This document shows, one piece after another, positions 33,934 to 40,676 of a stretch of 64,000 bases of DNA. A program made the position numbers and the translations under genes. Location: NCBI GenBank assembly GCA_009773165.1, contig WOUZ01000005.1, forward strand, positions 62,001 through 126,000. Direction: 5' to 3'. The stretch comes from Bacteroidota bacterium (GTDB lineage Bacteria; Bacteroidota; Bacteroidia; Bacteroidales; F082). Below the pieces are notes generated by a model. The model saw nothing but the letters and a program-made list of their open reading frames with translations. It was not told the DNA's origin and did no database searches. Each line of letters begins with the position of its first letter. Within the stretch, counting starts at the first letter, position 1.

Positions 33934-34416
33934 ATGATCAGAAACATTCTTCTCTCATTCACAGCACTTTTCATCCTTACAACAGCTTGTTCGAACACTA
34001 CGGGAAAACAAACTGAAGATAAACCTACCGAAACTGTAGCCAAAGGAAGTGGTTCAATAGAATATCTTACCTATGACACATTTATTACCAAAGTATGGAA
34101 TTTCGAGACAAACCCTCAGAACTTCGTATACGTAGGAGAAGTTCCGGCCATCATCGATTTTTATGCCGATTGGTGTGCTCCTTGCAGGAAAATTGCTCCT
34201 ATTATGGAAAAACTTGCCAAAGAATATGATGGAAAGCTTAAGGTTTACAAAATTGACGTTGATAAAGAACAAAAACTCGCAGGTGTTTTTCAGGTAAGAA
34301 GTATCCCAAGTATTTTGTTTGTGCCAAAAACAGGTCAACCTATGATGCAAGCTGGTGCTTTAACAGAAGAAATGTATCGTCAGATCATTGAAGAACAGCT
34401 CGTTAATAAGAAATAA
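33934..34416 (+). CDS. Thioredoxin-fold lipoprotein
   Basis: 160 residues. A lipoprotein signal (FILTTAC, Cys19) is followed by a Thr/Lys-rich linker and a thioredoxin domain with active site WCAPC and the cis-proline in RSIPSILF. The C-terminal end of the domain is intact. It is expected to act as an anchored disulfide reductase or oxidase in the periplasm. The domain is clearly a paralogue of the cytoplasmic thioredoxin encoded next, including the NFE insertion before the first strand. Confidence 0.9.
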   Translation: MIRNILLSFTALFILTTACSNTTGKQTEDKPTETVAKGSGSIEYLTYDTFITKVWNFETNPQNFVYVGEVPAIIDFYADWCAPCRKIAPIMEKLAKEYDGKLKVYKIDVDKEQKLAGVFQVRSIPSILFVPKTGQPMMQAGALTEEMYRQIIEEQLVNKK

Positions 34417-34446
34417 TAACACCCTTTTATTCAAAAATAATTTAAA

Positions 34447-34800
34447 ATGGAACATTTAACAAAAGAAACTTTCTTAACTAAAGTTTTTAACTTCGAACAA
34501 AACAAGGACTGGAAATTTGAAGGCGAATTACCTTGTTTAATTGATTTTTATGCTGATTGGTGCCAGCCTTGTAAGATGGTTGCTCCGATTCTCGAAGAAC
34601 TATCAAAAGAATATGATGGAAAAATCAATATCTATAAAATAGATACAGAAGATCAAACCGAACTTGCCGGGGCTTTTGGTATCAGAAGCATCCCTTCGCT
34701 CCTTTTCTGCCCTAAAAACGGTCAGCCGCAAATGGCAATGGGAGCATTACCTAAAGAAAGTCTTCGTCAGGCTATTAACGACGTTCTTCTAAAAAACTAA
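34447..34800 (+). CDS. trxA: Thioredoxin
   Basis: 117 residues without a signal peptide. Active site WCQPCK, cis-proline in RSIPSLLF. The middle residues CQPC differ from the common CGPC. Starts 30 bases after its lipoprotein paralogue and is probably co-transcribed; a strong terminator follows. Confidence 0.92.
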   Translation: MEHLTKETFLTKVFNFEQNKDWKFEGELPCLIDFYADWCQPCKMVAPILEELSKEYDGKINIYKIDTEDQTELAGAFGIRSIPSLLFCPKNGQPQMAMGALPKESLRQAINDVLLKN

Positions 34801-34817
34801 GAAATACGATTTTAAGA

Positions 34818-34848
34818 AATGTCACCCAAGCCGGGTGACATTTTTTTT
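34818..34848 (+). terminator. Rho-independent terminator after trxA
   Basis: Ten-base perfect stem (34818-34827 with 34833-34842) and a run of eight T. It covers the upstream in-frame ATG at 34819, so the next gene starts later. Confidence 0.9.
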
Positions 34849-34860
34849 GTCATTTTAATA

Positions 34861-34890
34861 TTGCAGCCTGACAGGATTCTGTTAATTTTG
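34861..34890 (+). promoter_or_regulatory. Promoter of the WbqC-like gene (TTG-N19-TAATTTTG)
   Basis: TTG (34861-34863), 19-base spacer, TAATTTTG (34883-34890). Transcription would start about 10 bases before the ATG at 34906, supporting that start. Confidence 0.6.
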
Positions 34891-34905
34891 CCAGCTTTCA
34901 TACCT

Positions 34906-35583
34906 ATGAGTAACAAAATCCTTCTGCCAACAGCATACTTTCCTCCAATTTTATGGATAGCTCTTGCTGTTCAATCCGAAGAAACATGGCTCGAATATTT
35001 TGAAACATTTCCAAAGCAAACAATCCGAAACAGATGTTTTATTTTGAGCGCCAATGGTCCGCTATTATTAAGCGTACCAGTCGTTCGCACCAATGGGAAC
35101 CATTCTAAAACAGTTGAAATGCAGCTGGCAAAAAATGAGCAATGGCAAAACAAACACTTCCGTGCCATCATGTCAGCCTATAGTAAATCACCCTACTTTT
35201 ATTTTTACAGCCATCATTTTGAAGCGTTCTATCAATCGAGATTTGATTCTTTAATTGAAGTTAATCTGGCTGCAATTGATGTGTTGAAGAAGATATTAAA
35301 AACAACTACTTTTTTTATCCCAACAAATGATTGGCAAAAAGACGGGAATAATCTTATTGATTTCAGAAGCTATTTTGACACTGTTCCTGATCAGCATCAA
35401 GAAGTTGTGAAGCCATATTTACAGGTTTTTAGTGACAGATTCCCTTTTAATCCAGATCTGAGTGTTTTGGATCTCATTTTCAATGAGGGACCATCGAGTC
35501 TTTCTTATTTAAAGAACCTTGATCTTCAGCCTATTCTGGATAAGCAATCCTTACATGGTAGCTATTCAGCAACTTCTTTTTAA
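34906..35583 (+). CDS. WbqC-like family protein
   Basis: About 225 residues. The opening KILLPTAYFPPILWIA, the NRCFILSANGPLLLSVPV segment and AYSKSPYFYFYSHHFE match the WbqC-like family (PF08889), some of whose members lie in O-antigen or surface polysaccharide clusters. The biochemical role is not established. The start at 34906 is chosen because the open frame upstream passes through a terminator and a promoter. The last 53 bases overlap the end of the convergent PgpH-type gene. Confidence 0.8.
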   Translation: MSNKILLPTAYFPPILWIALAVQSEETWLEYFETFPKQTIRNRCFILSANGPLLLSVPVVRTNGNHSKTVEMQLAKNEQWQNKHFRAIMSAYSKSPYFYFYSHHFEAFYQSRFDSLIEVNLAAIDVLKKILKTTTFFIPTNDWQKDGNNLIDFRSYFDTVPDQHQEVVKPYLQVFSDRFPFNPDLSVLDLIFNEGPSSLSYLKNLDLQPILDKQSLHGSYSATSF

Positions 35584-37582
35584 GGATACTTTTAACAATT
35601 TTAATCTCTTTGAAGGTGATATTTGCATTGGCAAACTGATTGGTTTCAATCTGCTTATTAATGATGTTTTCAATCAAATCATTAATTTTTTGTTCTGTTG
35701 GAGCTTTTAAACTTCGAGAAGCAGCTTCCACCGAATCCGACATCATCACAACAGCTGTTTCTTTTGAAAAAGGCAATGGGCCATGATAACTAAAATCGCG
35801 TTCATCTACATGTAAACCAGGGTTTTGGCGTTGTTGCATTACATAAAAATAATTCACCCTGCTTGTGCCGTGATGCGTTCTTATAAAATCGATAATTTGT
35901 TCAGGAAGCTTTGCTTTACGTGCACGCTCAATTCCATCAATCACATGATTGATGATTATACTTGCACTTTCGGCTGCTGTCAGATCGTCATGCGGATTAT
36001 AGCTACCCATTTGGTTTTCAATGAAATAATAAGGGTTGGTCATTTTACCGATATCATGATACAAGGCACCAGTCCGGGCGAGCAACACATTTCCACCAAT
36101 TGCATATAATGCCTCTTCGGTAAGGTTAGCAACCTGCATCGAATGTTGAAAAGTTCCGGGGGCTTTGGATGCCAGCTCTCTAAGCAGAGGACTGTTGGTG
36201 TTGCTCAATTCAAGCAGTGTGAGGTCTGTAATCTGACCAAAAAGACGTTCGAAGAAATAAATAAGTGGTAGCGCCAGCAATGTAAGTGCTGCACTCATTG
36301 CAAACATCCAAATCATTGAGGTATCAATAAGCGAAAACTCTGAAACCTGAATCAAACTAAATCCAACGTATACAATGATATATGTAAGAAAAATAAAGCC
36401 GGAAGTCCTGAAAAAATAAAATCTTCTCCCATGTAAATCCAGGCTGAAAACAACCACATATCCAACAATTAACTGCAGGAAAGCAAACTGAAAGGCATTG
36501 GGAACAACAATTGCAACCAGGAATATCGTTAGTAAATGAACCAAAACTGTGGTTCTGGAATCAAAAAAAGTAATTAAAATGATGGGTAACAATCCGAAAG
36601 GCAGCAAATAGACCAGTGAGGGAACCCTCGACAAAATGAGATATGTTGGAAGAATTGTAAGAAGCATCAGCAAAAGAATGAGATTGATCTTTTTCAATTC
36701 ATTGAATACCTCATTACGCAACAAGCGGATAAAAAGGAAAAGAGTAACAAAAACAGCCAGTACCAGAATAAACTGACCGGCTAATAAGGTGTTCATCCGT
36801 TTAAAATCGCCCGTTCTTTTCTCTGTCTCTAGACGTAAGGAATTTATTAAAAGAAACTTTTCTTCATCCACCAAATCACCTTCCGAGATAATCAACTCCC
36901 CTTGCTGAACCAAACCGAAAGTGGAAGAAACGCGATCGAGTGATTGGTTCAACTCCTGTTTCGACATCCCTTCATTATAAATAAGATTCTGAACAAAAAC
37001 CTCTCCTAAGAGATTCATAATAAGAGGTTTGTCGACAAATCGTGCTGTGTCAACCATCCGTGATGCATACTCAAAAGCAGATGAAATCGTGAATAAATCA
37101 GATAGCGCTATAACATTGGCAGCACGGTCTTTTACAACCTGAACCTTCATATCTTTATCAGCTTTGTCCAAGACCTTGTGATGCTGAATAATTCCTCTGT
37201 TTTGCACTGCATCGTAAAGCTTAAGTGTCAGTTGCCTGGTTTTTAAGCGATTAAGTAGCTGATCAGGTAGCTTTTCGTCAAGCATTTGTAAGAGGATATC
37301 TTTATTTTTTACAGTGATCTCCTTATCAAACTCAAAAAAAGGATAATTCTGAGTGGCTATTTTATCTTTTTCATCCTTGAGTTGACGATCACTTTTGTGC
37401 AATGAAAAATCAAAGGGAGCATAAAGCGTTTCATGCTGCCAGGGTTTACCTTCTTGAAATTCATATTGAAACTTCCCTACTCGCGGCAGAAACCACATCA
37501 CCAAAAATATGGCGAAAGCAAAAGAAATAATTTTGAACCAATGATAATAATGATGACGGAGATGATCAATAAATGCCTTCAT
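35531..37582 (-). CDS. pgpH: PgpH-type membrane HD phosphodiesterase
   Basis: About 683 residues. After one N-terminal helix there is a large extracytoplasmic domain (~40-260), seven transmembrane helices (~270-470) and a cytoplasmic HD domain with LARTGALYHDIGKMTNPYYFIENQ and FIRTHHGTSRVNYFY. This is the 7TMR-HD architecture of PgpH (YqfF), which hydrolyses cyclic di-AMP in Firmicutes. The Met at 37582 (MKAFIDHLRHH) gives a normal start; 14 more codons are open upstream. Its stop overlaps the end of the WbqC-like gene by 53 bases. Confidence 0.87.
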   Translation of the reverse strand: MKAFIDHLRHHYYHWFKIISFAFAIFLVMWFLPRVGKFQYEFQEGKPWQHETLYAPFDFSLHKSDRQLKDEKDKIATQNYPFFEFDKEITVKNKDILLQMLDEKLPDQLLNRLKTRQLTLKLYDAVQNRGIIQHHKVLDKADKDMKVQVVKDRAANVIALSDLFTISSAFEYASRMVDTARFVDKPLIMNLLGEVFVQNLIYNEGMSKQELNQSLDRVSSTFGLVQQGELIISEGDLVDEEKFLLINSLRLETEKRTGDFKRMNTLLAGQFILVLAVFVTLFLFIRLLRNEVFNELKKINLILLLMLLTILPTYLILSRVPSLVYLLPFGLLPIILITFFDSRTTVLVHLLTIFLVAIVVPNAFQFAFLQLIVGYVVVFSLDLHGRRFYFFRTSGFIFLTYIIVYVGFSLIQVSEFSLIDTSMIWMFAMSAALTLLALPLIYFFERLFGQITDLTLLELSNTNSPLLRELASKAPGTFQHSMQVANLTEEALYAIGGNVLLARTGALYHDIGKMTNPYYFIENQMGSYNPHDDLTAAESASIIINHVIDGIERARKAKLPEQIIDFIRTHHGTSRVNYFYVMQQRQNPGLHVDERDFSYHGPLPFSKETAVVMMSDSVEAASRSLKAPTEQKINDLIENIINKQIETNQFANANITFKEIKIVKSILKKKLLNSYHVRIAYPE

Positions 37583-37760
37583 GCGTTGATGGGTATGGAA
37601 AGCAAAAATAATCAATTGATTCAACGAAACAAATGAGCCAAAAACTTAAATTAAAATACCTGAAAATGAGTTACTCAAAGACGGCACAAATATTTGACTT
37701 GTCGAAATAAAGCGAAGCTCGCAAATGAAAGTCATCATCCTTTTTCTTAAGAAGAATAGC

Positions 37761-37768
37761 TACCTTTG
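37761..37768 (+). promoter_or_regulatory. -7 box TACCTTTG of the NlpC/P60 gene
   Basis: Consensus TAnnTTTG ending at 37768. It covers the in-frame TTG at 37766, so the ATG at 37790 is the more likely start. Confidence 0.5.
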
Positions 37769-37789
37769 AGGTTCTTAAAACTGTTGTTT

Positions 37790-38551
37790 ATGCCTTACGC
37801 TCTTAGCCGTCTTGGACAGATTCCAATCAGACATGCACCTTCTGAACGTGCCGAAATGGTCTCCCAACTTTTATATGGTGAATCAGTTGAAATTGTTGAT
37901 TTTCAGCATAATTGGACGATGGTTCGAACAGTTTTTGACAATTATGAAGGTTGGATATCTGCCGGACAACTTCAGGAAATGTTAGAAACTTCTAATCACT
38001 TACCAGATGCAGAAAAAACCATACTTTGTTCGCCCCTGGCAAATATTAACAACCACCTGCCCCAGCCAACCCTTATAGGTTTTGGATCAGAAATTCAAAA
38101 ATCTGACAAAATATCAGCATCCGGCCTGGTAAAAACCTTTCCGAATTTCCAGTTAACCTCTGATTCGGTTTCAGCTAAAAATATTGTAGAGAACGCTCAA
38201 TTGCTTCTTGGAACGCCTTATTTGTGGGGTGGTCGTTCTGTTTTTGGTATTGATTGCAGTGGTTTCGTGCAACTTTTATTTAAAGTTGCAGGGATTGCAC
38301 TTCCGCGCGACGCATGGCAACAGGCCGAAAAAGGTGAGCCTATCGATTTTATTGAAGAGGCAAAAACAGGAGATCTTGCATTTTTTGATAATGAAGAAGG
38401 CAAAATAAACCATGTTGCTTTGATTGTCGACAGTAAAAATGTCATACATGCGTCAGGTTATGTCAGAAAAGATGCCATCGACCACCATGGAATTTTTAAT
38501 AATTCCATTGGTAAATACACGCATAAACTTCGAATTATAAAACGTATCTAA
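37790..38551 (+). CDS. SH3 and NlpC/P60 domain cell-wall hydrolase
   Basis: About 253 residues. An SH3b-like N-terminal region (IPIRHAPSERAEMVSQLLYGESVEIVD...GWISAGQLQ) precedes an NlpC/P60 domain with YLWGGRSVFGIDCSGFVQLLF (catalytic Cys), INHVALIVD (His) and VIHASG. Such enzymes cleave D-Glu-meso-DAP bonds in peptidoglycan peptides. No clear signal peptide is present, which suggests cytoplasmic turnover of recycled muropeptides or a different export route. Confidence 0.9.
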   Translation: MPYALSRLGQIPIRHAPSERAEMVSQLLYGESVEIVDFQHNWTMVRTVFDNYEGWISAGQLQEMLETSNHLPDAEKTILCSPLANINNHLPQPTLIGFGSEIQKSDKISASGLVKTFPNFQLTSDSVSAKNIVENAQLLLGTPYLWGGRSVFGIDCSGFVQLLFKVAGIALPRDAWQQAEKGEPIDFIEEAKTGDLAFFDNEEGKINHVALIVDSKNVIHASGYVRKDAIDHHGIFNNSIGKYTHKLRIIKRI

Positions 38552-38693
38552 TTGTCTGATAGTTTTTTAATTCCATTTTAAAAATTACTAAGAAATATTT
38601 TATTAAAATTAAATCGCTTTAGTATCACTGTTTGGCATAATTTCTGATCTTTGCAATCTCAAATGTATTAATAACAATAAAGATTCAATAACA

Positions 38694-39044
38694 ATGGTAC
38701 TACCTACAAATCTAAAACATGTTGCAACAGCAGCCGAACTCACCGAGTTAATCAACAGCGAATCAAACGTAATGGTTTGCTGTGGCCGGATGGGCCCAAT
38801 GTGTATTCCTGTATATGGCATTATGGAAGAATTACAGGACGAATACACACATGTTGCATTCCGCGATATGATGTTTGATTCACCTGAAGCTTCAGCTATC
38901 AGAAATTTGCCTGAATGCAGAAGTTTTATGGGACTTCCTTTCACCGTTTATTTCAAAGATGGTAAAGTTGCAGCAGCTTCAAGCAGCATTCAAAACCGTC
39001 AGCAAATCACAACAATTCTTGATCGTTCATTTGGTAACGCGTAA
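38694..39044 (+). CDS. Thioredoxin-like protein with C-x6-C active site
   Basis: 116 residues. The region VMVCCGRMGPMCIPVYGIMEEL can be aligned with thioredoxin WCGPCKMIAPILEEL, but the two cysteines lie seven residues apart (Cys30 and Cys37), with Cys29 and a further Cys near 76 (PECRSF). The later GLPFTVYFKDGK resembles the cis-proline strand. It sits 141 bases before trxB, so a redox partner role is plausible. I do not know the exact family. Confidence 0.65.
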   Translation: MVLPTNLKHVATAAELTELINSESNVMVCCGRMGPMCIPVYGIMEELQDEYTHVAFRDMMFDSPEASAIRNLPECRSFMGLPFTVYFKDGKVAAASSSIQNRQQITTILDRSFGNA

Positions 39045-39058
39045 CAACGAATAACTTC

Positions 39059-39108
39059 AAAAAGGGTTGTAAGAAAAGAACTACTTTTCTGCACCCTTTT
39101 TATTTTTG
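39059..39108 (+). terminator. Terminator between the thioredoxin-like gene and trxB
   Basis: AAAAAGGGT (39059-39067) pairs with ACCCTTTTT (39093-39101), with a second inner stem (AGAAAAG/CTTTTCT), followed by a T-rich tail. Confidence 0.75.
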
Positions 39109-39133
39109 ACGCATGTGACAAATGCTTCCCGCG

Positions 39134-39141
39134 TATGTTTG
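39134..39141 (+). promoter_or_regulatory. trxB -7 box TATGTTTG
   Basis: Consensus TAnnTTTG 45 bases before the trxB ATG. It overlaps the upstream in-frame ATG at 39135, which is therefore not used. Confidence 0.5.
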
Positions 39142-39185
39142 CGCCAAACTTTAAAACCTTAATTAATTTCAAAAAATATTTTAAC

Positions 39186-40142
39186 ATGGAAGCAAAGCAT
39201 TATGATTCCATAATTATTGGAGCAGGTCCTGCCGGGTTAACGGCGGGAATTTACCTTTCACGAGCTAAAGCTAAAGTTCTGATATTGGATTCTGGAGTTG
39301 CTGGTGGTCAGATGATTCTTACCCATGAAGTAGCAAATTATCCTGGTTTCGAAAGCATCTCAGGTTATGAATTGAGTAATAACATGCGTAAGCAGGCTAA
39401 AAATTTCGGCTGCGACATCATGTCGGGCATTTCAATAGAAACAATTGATTTTGAATCAGATAAAAAAAGTCTGTCTTTGTCAGGAGGTAAAAGATTCACT
39501 TCCGATACCATTATCTTAGCCACAGGAGGAAGATCACGCAACCTGGGCGTTGCAGGCGAGGACAATTTCAAAGGAAGAGGTATTTCGTATTGTGCCACAT
39601 GCGATGGCGACTTTTTTACAGGCAGGAAGATTGCAGTTGTTGGTGGTGGAAACAGCGCAATGGAAGAAGCAGTATCCTTAACAAAATATGCAACCAAGGT
39701 CACTCTTATTCATCAGTTTGATCATTTTCAGGCTTTTCAACATGCACAAGATGAAGTTAAAGCCAATCCAAAGATTGAAGTGAAACTTAGTTCGAAAATC
39801 ACCTCATTTAATGGAGATGAGAAACTCGAATCGGTGACAGTTGAAAATCTGTTAACACATGAAAACTACGAAATTGCATTAGACGGGGTTTTCATTTTTA
39901 TTGGTTATGAAGCCAATACAGATTTCTTACAAGGACGCTGTATTGCTTTAAATGACGGTCAAGAAATCATCACTGATGCGAATATGCAAACCAACATTCC
40001 CGGTGTTTTTGCTGCCGGAGATGCTATTGCAAAGCGCTACCGGCAAATTACTTTAGCAGTGGCCGAAGGCACTATAGCAGCATTAAATGCGATGGAATAT
40101 ATTAACAAACATAAATCAACTGTTTCGCAACCAGTATATTAG
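39186..40142 (+). CDS. trxB: Thioredoxin-disulfide reductase
   Basis: 318 residues. FAD-binding IIIGAGPAGLTAGIYLSRA at the N-terminus, the redox-active CATC (Cys136, Cys139), the NADPH-binding VVGGGNSAMEEA and the C-terminal GVFAAGDAIAKRYRQI are all intact. The enzyme reduces thioredoxin with NADPH. The start at 39186 matches family length. Candidate partners in the window are trxA at 34447 and the C-x6-C protein just upstream. Confidence 0.95.
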   Translation: MEAKHYDSIIIGAGPAGLTAGIYLSRAKAKVLILDSGVAGGQMILTHEVANYPGFESISGYELSNNMRKQAKNFGCDIMSGISIETIDFESDKKSLSLSGGKRFTSDTIILATGGRSRNLGVAGEDNFKGRGISYCATCDGDFFTGRKIAVVGGGNSAMEEAVSLTKYATKVTLIHQFDHFQAFQHAQDEVKANPKIEVKLSSKITSFNGDEKLESVTVENLLTHENYEIALDGVFIFIGYEANTDFLQGRCIALNDGQEIITDANMQTNIPGVFAAGDAIAKRYRQITLAVAEGTIAALNAMEYINKHKSTVSQPVY

Positions 40143-40163
40143 CGAATAGAAAATCATAATTTT

Positions 40164-40225
40164 AGGTTGTAGGGCGGGTTATGGAAATACGATTTCTTTA
40201 TCAGCGCTTTACAACCTTTTTTTTT
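40164..40225 (+). terminator. Long-loop terminator after trxB
   Basis: AGGTTGTA (40164-40171) pairs with TACAACCT (40210-40217), followed by a run of T. The loop of about 38 bases is long, so efficiency is uncertain. Confidence 0.55.
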
Positions 40226-40390
40226 GTTTGATTACATTTTCAAGATTTTCCTCTGACGATTTTGTTTTATAGGACAAGTCATATCAGCATCAAAAAATTA
40301 TAAGGTCTTGTAATTTTTTTTGAATTATACCTGGTATAATTTAGAATGCTTCTATCTTTAAAAATCCATCAGCAGCAATAAAAAAACAGA

Positions 40391-40398
40391 TAATTTTG
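40391..40398 (+). promoter_or_regulatory. -7 box TAATTTTG before the FMN riboswitch
   Basis: Consensus box six bases upstream of the P1 stem, so the transcript would begin almost exactly with the riboswitch. Confidence 0.55.
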
Positions 40399-40403
40399 CA
40401 ACG

Positions 40404-40527
40404 TATTCTTCAGGGCAGGGTGAAATTCCCGATCGGCGGTTAAAGTCCGCGACTCTTGCTGGAAACAGCAGGATTGAGCCGGTGTAAATCCGGAACCGAC
40501 AGTTAAAGTCTGGATGGAAGAAGAATA
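40404..40527 (+). ncRNA. FMN riboswitch (RFN element)
   Basis: All conserved RFN blocks are present in order: CAGGGCAGGGTGAAATTCCC, the CGGCGGTTAAAGTCCGCGA hairpin, a variable hairpin (40456-40472), GAGCCGGTGTAAATCCGG, ACCGACAGTTAAAGTC and TGGATGGAAGAAGA. The P1 stem is TATTCTTC (40404-40411) with GAAGAATA (40520-40527). It binds flavin mononucleotide and normally represses riboflavin synthesis or uptake genes. Here the downstream gene is a TonB-dependent receptor. Confidence 0.97.
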
Positions 40528-40588
40528 ACCAATGGCAAAGTCATACAACACGATTTATAATCGGTTGTGTGTTATGTTGTAATACACC

Positions 40589-40656
40589 TCTTCTTCAATT
40601 GGAGATGTGTTGTTTGGTTTTCGTCATCAGCCCTGAATAAGACGCAGGGTTTTTTT
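40589..40656 (+). promoter_or_regulatory. Expression platform with terminator hairpin
   Basis: TCTTCTTC (40589-40596) can pair with GAAGAAGA (40517-40524) of the aptamer's P1 3' arm, offering an alternative fold. The stem CCCTG (40631-40635) with CAGGG (40645-40649) is followed by seven T (40650-40656), an intrinsic terminator 20 bases before the ATG. The switching model is inference. Confidence 0.6.
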
Positions 40657-40676
40657 ATGACTTAAATCAAAAAGAT

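Noticed and set aside
34819-34905. Longer start of the WbqC-like protein
   Set aside because: These codons run through a strong terminator and a full promoter, so they are not translated as part of this gene.
38694-39044. Considered as a bacilliredoxin (BrxA/BrxB)
   Set aside because: The CGC active site and the family's N-terminal motifs are missing; the cysteine spacing fits a modified thioredoxin better.
40369-40551. A 60-codon open frame opposite the FMN riboswitch
   Set aside because: The sequence is fully explained by the conserved RNA element on the plus strand.
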